Assembly (NCBI RefSeq): GCF_921293095.1
Contig: NC_060254.1
Coordinates: 56,528,069 to 56,592,068 of the forward strand
DNA: 64,000 nucleotides
Direction of reading: 5' to 3'
From: Ischnura elegans
Taxonomy: Eukaryota > Arthropoda > Insecta > Odonata > Coenagrionidae
Of the stretch, positions 1-11,593 are shown in pieces. Under the pieces are notes generated by a model, which saw only the letters and a list, made by a program, of their open reading frames with translations, did no database searches and was not told where the DNA came from. Both the position numbers and the translations under genes were made by a program. Each line of letters opens with the position of its first letter. The stretch's first letter is position 1.

Positions 1-2402
1 TATCATTATATGTGGAGATCTCAATGCTAACTTCCTGCAAGAGCATTGTGGAAAAGTATTACAAATAAAATCAGTTTTGGATTCATTCCAGTTTAGGGCC
101 TTATTAAGCGAACCTACCAGAATTACAAAAACGAGTGTGACCATTATTGATCAAATAATTGCTAACTTAAGTAAAGAAAAAAATGTAGTGCTTCAATTTT
201 CAACACCGGCTTTTCAGATCATAAAGGTGTTTTAGTTAGTGCAAGTGTAAATGAAACTTTGAACCACAGCTCATACTATGTGTATAAAAGGTACTTTCAT
301 ACAAACGAAATGCAGCTGCTGGCTTTTGATCTGCAAAATGAAACATGGGATGATGTTTATGCAGCAAACACATTTGATGATAAAATGTATGCTTTTATGA
401 ACAAATTCAAATTCTATTTTGATACTAACTTCCCTGTCAAGAAATGCAAAATTTCAAACTCACAAAAAGTTAAGAATACTTAAGAATGCTGGCTGACAAA
501 TGATATTATAAACATGAGTCGTTATAAAAGGGAACTATTTGAGCTTGCCAAATCATCTGATAATAATATACTCAAAACTGATTATAAAATCTTTAATAAA
601 TTTTTTAAAGAAACTGTTAGGAAAGCCAAATCTGCATGCAATGATCAGTTTATTGCCAGCTCTAAGAATACCTCTAAAGCAGCTTGGCAAGTTATAAAAA
701 GGGAAACATGCAGTAAAACTACTGTTTCAGACTTAGAACTCACTTTAAGGGGCAATGTTCTAACGAGTCCTAATGAAATTGCAGAGGTTTTTAACAACTA
801 TTTTGTGGAAACTCCAGGAAAAATAATTTCAGCAATTATAAAAAAGAGTTACTCTAGCAGAGCTGATGTCACCCAAAGAGTTTTACACTCAATTTTCTTG
901 TACGCTGTAACTCATGATGAAATTATTGGTATAGCTCATACCTTAAAAAATAAGTATTCCTCAGGAGTCGATGATATACCGGACAAATTAATAAAATTTG
1001 CTATACCTTTTATGAGAAAACATTTAATATATCTTTGTAAACCATCTTTCACAGATGGAATTTTTCCAAACTGTCTTAAACTAAGTAAAGTCATACCACT
1101 TCATAAAAAAGGAAAAGTAAATGATGTAGAAAACTTTAGGCCAATAAGTTTGCTATCAGGAATCTCAAAAATATTTGAAAGGGTAATGTTTAACCGTGTA
1201 ATGAAATACTTGGAAATAAACTCTATACTTTCCAAGCATCAACATGGGTTTAGAAGAGGTAGTTCAACAGCTAAAGCCCTTCATGAATTCATCACCAAAA
1301 CACTTACTGCAATTGATACAAATAATTTGCCAGTAGGGGTATTCTTCGATCTCACGAAGGCTTTTGATATTGCCAACCATGAAGTCCTTCTGAAAAACTA
1401 AATAAAAATGGGATTTCGGGCATAGCTAATAAATGGTTTCATTCGTATCTACAGGAAAGATTTCAGCTGGTTGAAATTTCTCATTTTGATTCGTCGACAA
1501 ACCAAAAGCTAAATTTTCAGTCTGCTAAAAGAGCAATGAAATCTGGCGTCCCCCAGGGCTCGATACTCGGGCCCCTACTTTTTTTGTTGTATATAAACGA
1601 CTTACCAAGTTGTGTCCCAGAAGCTGAAACTGTTTTATTTGCAGACGACACTAGTATATTAATTTAAGGGATTACTCCAGAGTCATTACAATACAAAATA
1701 AATTCTACTATGAAATCTTTTCAAAATTGGTTACATGATAATCTGTTGGCCATAAATGTCCAAAACTCTGTGTGCCTAAATTTTAGCAAAGAACAGTGTA
1801 CATCAGTACAACTTAACGATGTTGACCTCTTATTTGCAGACAATGTAAAATTCCTTGGTGTTGTATTCGAGCCATCCTTAAAATGGTCCTCACACATCAA
1901 TTCAATAATACCCAAGCTAAGTAAATCTCTGCATCAGGTTAGATATCTTCGCCTTAGCTTAAGCTTTAATATTCTGAAGATGCTATATTTTTCTTACTTC
2001 CAATCCATACTGGCACACGGCCTCATTTTATGGGGCAGTTTGTGCCACAGTGCAAAAATGTTGAAATTGCAAAAGCAGGCCATAAGGACTCTCTTCAACC
2101 TATCTTATAGAGAGTCCTGTAGACCTTATTTTAGTAGGGCCAGTACAATGCCCCTACCCTCCTTGTATATTTTTGAACTCATTCTGTTTGTTAAAAATAA
2201 CATGAATTTATATGAGTTAAACTGCAACATTCACCAGCATCATACCAGGTCAAACCTAGATATCCACATCAAAACTAGATCTACCACACTAAATACTGAG
2301 GGTCCATACCACAAAGGAGCCAAACTCCACAATTCACTCCCTCAAAATATTAAGAAAATCAGCAATTTGTACAAATTCAAAATTGAGCTCAAAAATTTTT
2401 AA
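1..2402 (+). pseudogene. LINE ORF2 remnant: endonuclease end plus reverse transcriptase
   Basis: This is the ORF2 polyprotein of the LINE: nicking endonuclease followed by reverse transcriptase for target-primed insertion. Visible RT motifs are the FRPISLL block near 1138, the FRRGSSTAKAL block near 1250, FFDLTKAFD near 1342 (first catalytic Asp), [13 protein letters not shown] near 1547 and FADD near 1638 (catalytic Asp pair). A C-terminal domain runs to the stop at 2400-2402. The frame is broken. There is an in-frame TAA at 481-483, a single-base frameshift near 1390 just after the first catalytic motif, and a TAA at about 1666 right after the FADD motif. It cannot encode a working protein. 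It is 5' incomplete because of the window edge. Confidence 0.87.
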
Positions 2403-2667
2403 TAAAAAAACCTTTGTATTCTATGGATGAATTTTATGCTCTATGTAAGGAAAAACTTAAATGAGTAAGGGTAACTATATTATTTACATGTATTATGCCT
2501 GTACCACTGATTTAAATATTGTCCTGATATATCTTTAATTGTCATTTGTGTACATACTGTGTTCTATTGCCATCATTTGATTGTGTTTTTATGCTTTATG
2601 TAATGTATTCCACTTGACGAAACTATGCAATTGTATTGACTTCAGTGAATAAATTATTATTATTATT
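1..2667 (+). mobile_element. Non-LTR retrotransposon (LINE, Jockey/CR1-like), 5' end outside window
   Basis: The element enters from the left edge. The first bases translate to the end of an AP-type endonuclease (GDLN motif, then a DQII segment). A reverse transcriptase follows, then a C-terminal region, a short 3' UTR with several AT-rich stretches, and an ATT-repeat tail at about 2648-2667. A simple-repeat tail without LTRs is the usual end of Jockey/CR1/I-type LINEs. The clade is inferred from motif flavour only; a phylogeny could move it. Confidence 0.88.
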
Positions 2668-2849
2668 ACATATCCATACGTGTTTTTTTTAAATTGATGA
2701 GATGAAACTGGTTAATACTGAAAACATATTTTACGTTTACTGAAATAAGTTATCGCAATTTTATAAGTTATAACAAATTAAATAATGGACTACGTAAGAG
2801 CCGATATATCGGCCCGCCGCACCAAAAAGGTTAACACAGGAAAACGAAT

Positions 2850-3072
2850 TCAGTAGTAAGAACATCAGGAATTCCAATGAATCGGCAATGTTCATAAACA
2901 GGGAAGTGAATATGCGGGGGTCTCTAGTGAAGGCTGTAATCTGGGGTGTAGCTCTTTGCGGTGAGGAAACAAAGACACTTAAGAGGGATGTCCATGAAGG
3001 TAGGTAAGGCTACCAGAATACATCCTAAATTCTCCATGCAAACCTATCTTAATGGGTAGAATACTTTAACAT
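2850..3072 (+). pseudogene. LINE C-terminal remnant (GAETWTL-type domain)
   Basis: From about 2859 the plus strand reads SAMFINREVNMRG, then LVKAVIWGVALCGEETKTL. This matches the post-RT region common in RTE/L2-type LINEs, where a V-W-S-V-A-L-Y-G-A-E-T-W-T-L block is typical. The copy then loses frame and ends near 3070 with wording like the terminal T-D-L-x-x-x-N-T-L of such ORFs. The 669-bp TIR element starts immediately after. It is a fragment, and the family is not assigned. Confidence 0.55.
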
Positions 3073-3741
3073 AATAGGGTGGTTTCCTATTATTTTTTTA
3101 TTGCCTTAATCGAAAGATTATTACTCCTGGAGTACGTATTTCGCGCTTTTAGATTTTTAAATGACGATACCTATGTTTCGCGATTAAATGAAAAGTGAAA
3201 ATTTTCAAGCGCGCGAAAACGCGACGCTTAAGTATGAATGCCGGGAAATATCTCCGTACGTCGTATTTCTGGTTCCCCATCCCGCCCGGTGAGGTGACCT
3301 TGAGGCGAGGCTTAGCGCTGATACGTCGCACGATGCTAGCGGATAGCTGAGTACCTTGCTGTATGGTAGCGCTTGGCTTAAAAAAGGTTTATTAATACCT
3401 TATCAAACGAAGAAAACTTTCCGAACTTGGCCAGTTTTAATAGGTGATTATTAAGACATGTTTCCCTGAGCCCTGTGCCTCATGCATGCATTGGTAACCT
3501 CAGACGATGTATAACTCCTATCCTCTCGTGTAGAAACTAGGTCCCTGTGACGTCATGTGGAGTGGAATCGCATGGGCGCCAATCTGGCCTTTTTCAAATG
3601 AGGATAAAATTTGACCCTTGCCATTCGTCTAAACCGGTATTTCAAAAACCAAATAATTTGTGTATTATGAATACACTAATGGTGGGTAACGAATCGCAAT
3701 CAATGCCTTTCGTTTTTTTTGATGAAGGAAACTACCCTATT
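3073..3741. mobile_element. TIR element, AATAGGG family, copy 1 (669 bp)
   Basis: The left end AATAGGGTGGTTTCCT (3073-3088) is inverted at the right end (AGGAAACTACCCTATT, to 3741), with one mismatch. Taking TA as the target duplication, the element proper would be GGGTGG...CTACCC. There is no transposase; the reading frame crossing 3547-3741 is not a gene. A near-identical full copy lies at 59466-60139 and a reversed partial copy at 41869-42250. The superfamily is not assigned. A TGACGTCA octamer lies at 3548-3555 and is kept in all three copies. Confidence 0.85.
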
Positions 3742-4020
3742 GTAGGAGGAGCAGCTTATAGATGTGATACGGAAGTGACAGAAGGTTTGGATAGAGTACT
3801 TAATGGGGGGAATTTTAAAACTTTGCTAGAGGGAAGAATGATAGGTAAGTAAGAGAGGAGTTGGAGGAGAATGTATTTAATAGATGAAATGAAAAGGAGT
3901 GGGCTTCATTTTGAATTGCAGATGAAGATAAAAGCTCAAGTTGGGAGGAAAAATGGGCCGGGGTTATAAAAAAATATTCTATGCATACCGACCTTAACTG
4001 GTAGAATACTTTATTGATAA
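3742..4020 (+). pseudogene. LINE C-terminal tail remnant
   Basis: Just right of the TIR element the plus strand reads GGNFKTLLEGRMIGK, a stop, then RSWRRMYLIDEMKRSG and a K-A-Q-V stretch. It ends like the T-D-L-x-x-Q-N-T tail of many RTE/L2-like LINE ORFs (about 3985-4010). It shares a direct repeat of about 35 bp with 3035-3070, so two LINE tails flank the TIR element. Stops interrupt the frame. Confidence 0.55.
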
Positions 4021-5123
4021 TATCGAATACTGAGCTCTCATAGCCTGAAGTAAAAGAAATCAAGAAAATCTAACGAAAACCTTTATTAGAGATGCAAAGT
4101 GTATAGAAATTGCAGCAATTAAGAATGTGAAAAAGATGAAAGTGGCTGAAAGGGCTAGATTAAGTGGGCAAGAAAAATTGAAAGTGCAACTTTTAATATT
4201 TCTTGCCCATTAAACTTATAAATGTGTGGAGAAATTAAAAAAAACTAGAATTGGTAATCAGAAATGGTGAGTATGAGGAGACGTGATGCAGCAGCTACAA
4301 TTTTAAGGATATTCTGGTGTTTGAAATAATCATTCAAATCTAAATTCTAATCAAAATTCAAATTCTAATCCTCCACAAAAACCAAGATTAATTCCAGTCA
4401 GCCAACTCTTTGATTTGACTTTAAATGCTGTCCCTACATTTTGATTGCGTTAATTGCTCGATATCACATTCTTTTATTCATGATACAATGATCCGAATCT
4501 TTTGAAAAAATATATTTTCATTGGAGCAGTTGACTTGATCGTTTTGCATAATCATTGAGCGCTTACAAAATAATTGGAAATAATAGGCTAATGAGGTGAC
4601 GTAATGAGGGAAACCAGGTAAATTATTAAAAGGCACGAGTGAAGGGACTGCCAATCCCGCCGCGGCAAGGTGATCGTATGTTTTCGTCGAAGCGAATGGC
4701 ACGTGTTTATAATTGCCGTGCTCGCTTGAGTAAAACGCTTCGCTGCCCTCGCCATACGCCAAGATAAGGAAGAGGGGTCTAAATGTAATACAGAAATGAT
4801 GTCCAGAGGGGTTATTGGGCTTATCCCAAGCAGTAATCAGTATCCCAACAACATCCAGACAACATTGTTGGCGTTAAAATTTGATATCTGTGCAATATCC
4901 ATGTTAATCCAATTAAACTCGTATGGATATCTGTCAAATGTCCACAGCACCACCTAGGCAACGTTGCAGCGATGTCCAACAGTGGATATGGAGGTCCGTA
5001 TTACAACATCTCTTAGACATCTTCACAATATCTAATGAGTAGAAAATGGGTGTGCTCACAATGGTTTTGGGTATTCTTAAGACGTACAAATAAAACATTT
5101 GTGTTCTTCAATTCAATACGGAA
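4021..5123. other. Intergenic, no gene seen
   Basis: AT-rich sequence. Around 4780-5050 short ATATCC/GGATAT words recur on both strands, which may be a decayed repeat. No coding segment could be supported. Confidence 0.5.
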
Positions 5124-5388
5124 CATATCGATGGCTAAGTTCTAACAACACGAATCTCAAATTCGGCCGGTTTGAGACAGGTACCTTAATCAAAGTGAAA
5201 TAACATTTAAAAAATAAAATACAAGCAAAAAACAACTCTTTGTTTGTAAGTTAATGCTCCTTTTTCAGTTTTATGAACTTTTGGTTTTTAATTTCAGTGT
5301 ACAAGTGCAAAAAGTTAATTGTTTCTTTGCTCACCGCAAAAGTTGGTATTTTTGAGATACGTGTTGTTAGAACTTAGCCATCGATATG
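5124..5388. mobile_element. 265-bp MITE with 38-bp TIRs
   Basis: The left arm 5124-5161 (begins CATATCGATGGCTAAG) is the reverse complement of 5351-5388 with a single visible mismatch. The interior is AT-rich and non-coding. No clear target duplication was found. It lies just upstream of a mariner remnant, but a link between the two is not shown. Confidence 0.85.
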
Positions 5389-5454
5389 GTACCTCTGGAT
5401 ACTACTCGGAATAACAATTTTTTAATTCGAGGGTAGCCTTTAAAGTGTCGGAAA

Positions 5455-5706
5455 TGAAGAAAACTATAAGAGCTACAATAACGCAATTTTTTCATTGCTT
5501 TTCAAATTACTCTCCACGATAGTCAATGCACTTTTGCATTCGATGGAACCAGTCGTTATAACATTTATTCGATTCCGAAGTAGGGGTAGTCAAAAAGGCT
5601 GTTTTATAGGCATCAACCGCTTTTTCAGACATCTGGAAGCGCTTTCCTCGTAGCGTATTCTTGATTCTGGCGAATGTGAAAAAATCATTGGGGCTTAAGT
5701 CCTAAG
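5455..5706 (-). pseudogene. Mariner-family transposase, C-terminal remnant
   Basis: On the minus strand, reading down from about 5706, the translation holds SPNDFFTFARIKNTLRGKRF, a segment starting SEKAVDAY, then NDWFHRMQKCIDYRGE, stop, FEKQ. The S-P-N/D-D-F-F and W-F-x-R-M-Q-K-C-I motifs are the end of mariner (IS630/Tc1-mariner) transposases; the third catalytic Asp lies in that S-P-x-D block. A stop replaces the usual Tyr before FEKQ. The N-terminal DNA-binding and first catalytic parts are missing, so this is a dead fragment. Confidence 0.85.
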
Positions 5707-7189
5707 TGGAATAACAATTTTTAATATCACGGACGTTACAATTTGGATATCTATGTAACATGATTTTTATAACCCGTCGTGGATGATTATTATACTACGC
5801 ATTTTCCATCGTCATATCTAATAAACTGTACGTCTAATCTTTTAAACTATATCTCAGTTGTTTATGCTAAATTTTTACTATTATTCACAAATTCTTATGT
5901 TTATTCCTGGAAGAATCGACGTCTAAGTGTGTGATATCGTAATTCCAATTATTCGATAAATATCAATCAAATTAGTTGCTTAACAATGTTGATAACGCAT
6001 TTAATTATCATTTTTATTTATATTCTGAGGGCACAAGTCCCAAATTATCATTACATTTCTATTTCATTTCTATTCCATTGGGAGATTACTTTCCTCGATC
6101 AAAGTTTATTTCTTAACGAGTGAATTAACGAGAATTCTACTGGCGTCACCACCTCAAGAAAAGTGAACGGTGAATTTCACCTTTTCTCATTTGAATGTGG
6201 AAGTTTATATCTTGTCACAACACTTATCCTTCCCTTTTATCTACTAAGTTATTTTAATAAATTGAGATTTTGGGTCTGAATGAACACCCTATTGAATATG
6301 TGAATGTAATACCGAAATATTTGAATTTTGCGTTCTGTTAGGGGGAAAGCCTTGCTTACCTAAATGAATGATATCGATGTAGCTGTGATCAGGTTGAGGA
6401 ATAAGAATAACTCTTGCAAAATACAAAATGCACTGAATAGTTAAATAGTCCGTGCGTGGCGCGAGGCCAGTGGCTTGCGAAGCTTGTGATCGCGGGACTT
6501 GAAGAAGGGTTATGGCGATCGAATCGACTGGAGGAAGTTAATCTACTCTGGGCCAATCAAAATTAACCAAATTCCACGCAGCTAAATGACAGATAAATTA
6601 CTTTTTTTGGGGGTAGCATATTGAGCCTGCATCCTGCGACAGTCGAATTTAAAAGTGAATCGATTTTGGACACCTCTTTTCTAGAGGATTCATATTTTGG
6701 GTACGAAGTGATAGAGGTAGGGGATATTAAAAAAAATGTTCAAACGGGATTTTGAATGCATTTTAAAAATTATATGACAAATAGAATGTCTTGGAGGCTT
6801 AGAAATCAATTAATAAAAGGAAGACTATTTGCAACAGTAAAAACGTGGTTTGAATGTGTAATGCAATACATTTTTGCCAAAAAAGTTTTTCGTAAAATCG
6901 CCAACTTTAGTGGCTGCTTTATTGACAAAATTGTTATATCATGTTAATAAAAACTTATTTATTTCCAATTGGTTGGTTTTAGAAGATTTTATTCCACATA
7001 GATATTTAACAAAATAGTGGGGTCTGTTTACAGCCATATTTACATAAACGTAGAGAAAAAGTAGATACTTCCGCCAAGTGGCTTTCTACCTCGCCTTTCA
7101 ATGAAGCTCCTACATTGTGAATCTAAAGTAAAATCCTGCTCATACTTGCAATCCCCAATGATACATCGTTTATTCGAGCGTGCGGTCGA
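5707..7189. other. Intergenic, no gene seen
   Basis: AT-rich. A short reading frame near 6756-6947 has no recognisable motif and biased composition. Nothing could be assigned. Confidence 0.5.
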
Positions 7190-7900
7190 CTCCGGTTCAG
7201 GATGTCGCGATATCCTGAGAACGACGAGTAGAGGAGTGGAGAAATCTTGAGCAGGCCGAGGCGACATAACACGTCGGCATTTTCCAAGTGCTCCACTGAT
7301 GAGCAGCCACTCGTGATTAAAAAACAGTGGTGCGTCCTCGCAGATGGGTTGAGAGTGCGGCTGTCGACCGTCAGTTGTCTTGACGAGGGAGGAACAATGG
7401 CGGGAGAGAGATGGAGTCGTCAAGAAGGAGAAGCGAGCGCCTCTGACGAGCAATCGATCAATCAACGTCTCGCAACACGTGCTTTGTTTTTTCTTTCCCT
7501 GAAAGTTGGCCGGAGAAACCGCAGCGTCATCATTATTGGCGCGGGAGTGGGCTTCCTTCTTGGGTGGCGTTGGGGGGGCGGGGCAGCTGAGGACGCCTAA
7601 TTAAGACGAGTGAAGTCTCCGGAACCGCCATCGATGCTCTTTTGTTTCCGAGAGGAAGGCAAAGGCGATAAAACTTTCACACTTCCCCCCTTTTTTTAGC
7701 TCCCTTTTTACGGGAATGAGATGGATCGTCGAGTAGAGTGATTTTTGAAGCGTCCAAGGAAATTAAATTAGCGGCTGTTCTACCGCCCGAGGCGAAGCAA
7801 TTACGCCAGGTTCGAAGCCCGGTCGCCATGGATGGAGGACGATGCAGCGATGGCAGATGCCATCTCCGTTTTAGATTGCATGTTGGTGCGATGGTGGTAG
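7190..7900. other. GC-rich patch, function unknown
   Basis: Base composition switches from the AT-rich background to a mixed, CpG-containing stretch. It has GC boxes near 7570-7590 and overlapping open frames on both strands (about 7040-7465 minus, 7247-7600 plus). Neither frame shows a known domain. Open frames of this length are expected by chance in GC-richer DNA. It could be a promoter or non-coding exon, or an old repeat. Confidence 0.3.
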
Positions 7901-9259
7901 GTGACGAGGATTGTTATTTTTAGGTACCCCAATGGTACGGCCAACCATTCACTCATTATCTCGTATATGCCACGCTTTATTTCTGTAATAGTCATATGTA
8001 ACTTTTGGAAATGCAACTGTGTACTTTTTTGACTGGTTAAGCGTATAAATCTGATGACTGTATCATATGTGGACCAAAAGTCCGAAGGTCTGGGCTCTAT
8101 GAATAAATATTATTACTATTACTCTCTCAGGGATGCCGATTCACAAAAAATATTGGGGGGACCCAAACCGGGGATCTTGCCCCGGGAAATTTTATAAGTA
8201 GCGAGTTTTAAGTTTCTCAAGTATTTTAGAAGAGGCATATGATCAACATTAGAACCCTGATAACTCGAATCTCGATATCTGGACACTCCGGGGAAAATCG
8301 ACAAGCCTGAAACATTTTTCCTCACACCCATTACGAATTTTTGAGGGGGCTGGGGCTGGGGCCTCAGGCCCCATGGAGTCGGCGCCACTGAACTCTGTCC
8401 TGAATGCAATATTGGAAATTCTGGACGTTTCTGTGCAACCTGAATAGCGTGTTGTAATATAATTTTACTTCGGAATACTGTTGTACATGCTTCCCTCTGC
8501 CGCAGCGTATAAATAACTCCGCGTAAATCGAGGTAGGCACCACATTCATCAAAACAATAAATGCCCTTGAAAGTTTAATTTGACGAAAAAACGGCACTAT
8601 TTCTAATTTTAAAATTTTTTAAATGCAAGGTAACGGGGGAAAATACTTTTAACCTCAAGTAATGCAATTTTATTGATTAAATTTTTAAAAATAATTCCAA
8701 TCCAAATTATTAAATGAAAAATCAGACCCAAGCTATTCAAATACCTATCTTTCAAGGAAAGTTTCGGTCGCTAAATCACCCTAACATGTGGCATGTCGAC
8801 CAGCTGTATAAATTATCCCGGTAGATTCTATGTTTTTTATGGTAACCAATTATAAATAAAATATAATTATTAATGTGAATGGGCAATTTACATTTTCACA
8901 AATTCATTTTTCAACTTTTGACCTGGCTTTGCGGTTTGGTCTACTGTGCGTCATCTTGTGCCACGATAGGCCGAGAGATTTCCGCCGGAAAGACGCGGAA
9001 CATTAATAAATAACCATGGAGTACTTCCGTCGCAAAGTAGGTACTCAACTCAACCTCCTGGACCACGAGGATCTATCAGAGGACCTTGCATTTCCCCGGA
9101 TGCAGTATTAGCGAGCGAAGTACAACTTGGTGCTTCCCCAGGTCGTGGGTCGATTCATTCGAATCATTTTGATTAAAAATCTATTGCTCGAAAAGTGGAT
9201 TTTTACCGACATTTCTCCATCACTAATCAGGATCAAGGAACCTTTACACTGTGCTACTC
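7901..9259. other. Repeat-like and AT-rich spacer
   Basis: 8119-8400 has the texture of a dispersed repeat: runs of G/C around an element-like edge with GGGGCTGGGGCCTCAGGCC near 8346. 8080-8122 carries a TATTA-type tail like a LINE 3' end. No gene was recognised, and minus-strand frames near 8119-8597 look like chance. Confidence 0.3.
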
Positions 9260-9330
9260 TGCGCATCGGCCCAAAAAGTCAAAGGTCCGAGGTTTGATTC
9301 CTGGTACGACGGTGAAGTAGATGGAAAGGA
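9235..9330 (+). mobile_element. SINE-like fragment with pol III B-box-like motif
   Basis: GGTTTGATTCC at 9291-9301 resembles a tRNA-type B box. The preceding text (GCGCATCGGC... AAAGGTCCGAG) matches the segment at 53225-53260. This suggests two copies of one tRNA-derived SINE family. The A box is poor here. Confidence 0.45.
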
Positions 9331-9382
9331 AGAGAGTGACGTACGGATAGACCATAGATGAACATCAGCAAGTGCGACTGCC

Positions 9383-9697
9383 CAGTAGCGTAACTATGGG
9401 GGGGATGAGAGGATGAATGTCCCCCCAAAGCCTCTGAGAAATTAAAAAAAATGAAAATCTTGTCTGGATTTGATATATAATAACTGCATCTGCTAAAATT
9501 TAAATTTTAAGTGCCAAAATGATGTAAAATGCATTTTCAGGCATGTTATTTTTCGAAACGTCTCATGAAATCCACGTTCCCCGTTTCCTGGGGGGGGGGG
9601 TAGCCCTATCTAATCCCCCTCATCCCCCCCCAAATTCCCCACATACCCCCCCAGAGCTCCCTCATCCCCCCAAAGCACATTCCTAGTTACGCCACTG
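9383..9697. mobile_element. hAT-type MITE (315 bp)
   Basis: The left end CAGTAGCGTAACTATGGG is inverted at the right end (CCTAGTTACGCCACTG). The flanks CGACTGCC and CGACGGAC agree at 6 of 8 bases, consistent with an aged 8-bp duplication. The interior has C/G homopolymers and no ORF. Confidence 0.75.
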
Positions 9698-11049
9698 CGA
9701 CGGACAAGACTCGATAAGACACGCTACAACGTGTCCAAGCGTGTCAAAACATGTGGTAACTTTTACAATGTATTTCCAAATGTTTCCCAATTTATTTACA
9801 ATATTTACATACAATGTATTTCCCCAAGTTTCCCAATGTATTAAATGGAAAGGTCTCCGCTCTTACTCATAAAGTTAGGAGGACAACGAAGTCAAATCAT
9901 GAGCACCCAAACGCTATTGCAATAATATTTGTACAAATCTGATTTATGTCCAGATTTTTGAGGCAGCTCTTTATACCACTTCCTATACCCCGAATATTTT
10001 ATGTTATATAATTCCTTTACAAAAGGGGGGGTGGTTGAACAGTGTATTCATCCTTTGTATAATTTTCTTTTAGTTACCATATCGTATGCAATAAAAAGCG
10101 AAGAAAAATGGTGATTTCAACGGTTTTGTAAGATTTTTTTCGATTTTCACCCCCTAAATGTTTTCAACCCCAGTCAAGTTTGTCTCTTTCATGACCCTGA
10201 TAGCCTCAATACGTCAGTTTTTTTAATCAGGAGCAGATAAAATTAGTATTAGTCCCTTGAAAAGTGATAAATATAGATACGGGGTTGGTTTCATCAATGT
10301 AGGGGTTCCTCGTAAAAACGGAGGATGATTGGAAAAAATCGAGGTCATTTTCGGATTCAGCGACCCAAAATCAGCCAGAAACACCCTAAATTGTAGCCGA
10401 GCATTTTTTAAATTATTTTTTCCAGAACAGTGTTATGAATTGAAGAGGAAAGTCCGGGAGTCTGCCGGAATACTTCGTGAATATATTGCTTATGGACCTT
10501 AATCCATAGAATACTTAAAAAATTGAATTTCACTGCCTATCACGCGTCAATATTGACGTATTCCACGGGTGGCTTAATGTTGACGGTCTCCAACGGCTGG
10601 AATGCCACCGTTTCTCGCGTGCCTCAGCACCCGTCTCCGCGCGTGAAAATGCCAACTGGCATCCACCGGAACTGAGACATCCGTCTTCACTCTGTGTGGT
10701 CTTTCGATTCTGCGCCCCGGGCTGCGAATTGATTGAGGATGATGGTCACTGGGCGATTTTTTTTTATGCTGTCATTCGTCGGAGCAAAGTGAATGAGGCG
10801 GCAAGTAAATATATTTGGAATTATTCGCTGCTGAGATCGAATGGAATAGATTAAAATATAAAGTCATTGTCTTTGGACGTCTTCGCCAATGAGAACATAC
10901 CACATAGTGCATATATATTTGAGCTCAATGGCTCATTGATCCTCAAAGCAATCAATTATGAGAAATAACAACAATCCTTGAATGAGGTTTACATACTTAT
11001 ACAATTAAAACCCCTTTTTGGTTGAATAGATACCAAAATTTTTTTTTTA
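9698..11049. other. Intergenic, no gene seen
   Basis: AT-rich spacer. A slightly GC-richer piece at about 10550-10740 has no coding signal. Nothing was assigned. Confidence 0.5.
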
Positions 11050-11350
11050 AACAAATACTGAACTGGATTTTTTAAATGTCGGTAGAAATACTATTCCACA
11101 ACCTGGCCCCGGCAACACGGTAAGCAGTAGTCCTGTTCAGAGGAGGAATCAAGTAATCAGGATTCATTCGGGTGGTAACATTAGCCACATTTTCTTTGGA
11201 TGGAAAAAAAGATAAGGGTGGGTGGTATAGCTGGTAGCATACATACAACAACATTAATTTATAATACCGCATTCGAAATCCAATCAGGTCAAATGATTTA
11301 TTCGCTGAAAATTGCATCCAAGACAATTGCGATACGCGTATGTCCAACAT
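11045..11350 (-). pseudogene. LINE ORF2 3'-terminal remnant
   Basis: On the minus strand the frame reads a segment starting FDLIGFRMRYYKL, then NVTTRMNPDYLIPPLNRTTA and YRVAGARLWNSIS. The TTR-x-N/S-D-x-L-x-P-x-x-R/N-T-x-x-Y-R-V-A-G-x-R-L-W-N-S block is a common C-terminus of CR1/Jockey-type LINE ORF2. No RT motifs remain upstream, so this is a 5'-truncated copy. It is not the same copy as the LINE at 1-2667, whose C-terminus differs. Confidence 0.75.
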
Positions 11351-11593
11351 GTAACAAATATTACATTATGTAGCGATGAAAAAAATCATAATTCAGCGAT
11401 TTGATGAGTTGGGGGTGAAAAAGAAATTCTTCAGCCATGACGATAGATGCAATCAAAAACAAAAAGTTGGGAAGAGAAATGAGTCTTGATTGGTAATTTT
11501 AAAAATGCGACCAACTGGCATCCACCTACTGCGAAAACAAGAAGGTATAAAAAATAAAGTGATCGAGATATAAGCCATCACCGACTGAAATAT

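Noticed and set aside
2800..2813. Palindrome GCCGATATATCGGC as a regulatory site
   Set aside because: A single short palindrome with no partner or context; may be part of a repeat.
3547..3852. 101-codon plus-strand open frame, and its counterpart at 59948-60202
   Set aside because: The shared part is the inside of the AATAGGG TIR element, and the frames diverge at its end. No domain, so not genes.
7040..7600. Overlapping open frames of 117-141 codons on opposite strands
   Set aside because: GC-richer DNA gives such frames by chance; no motif, splice structure or codon signal was visible.
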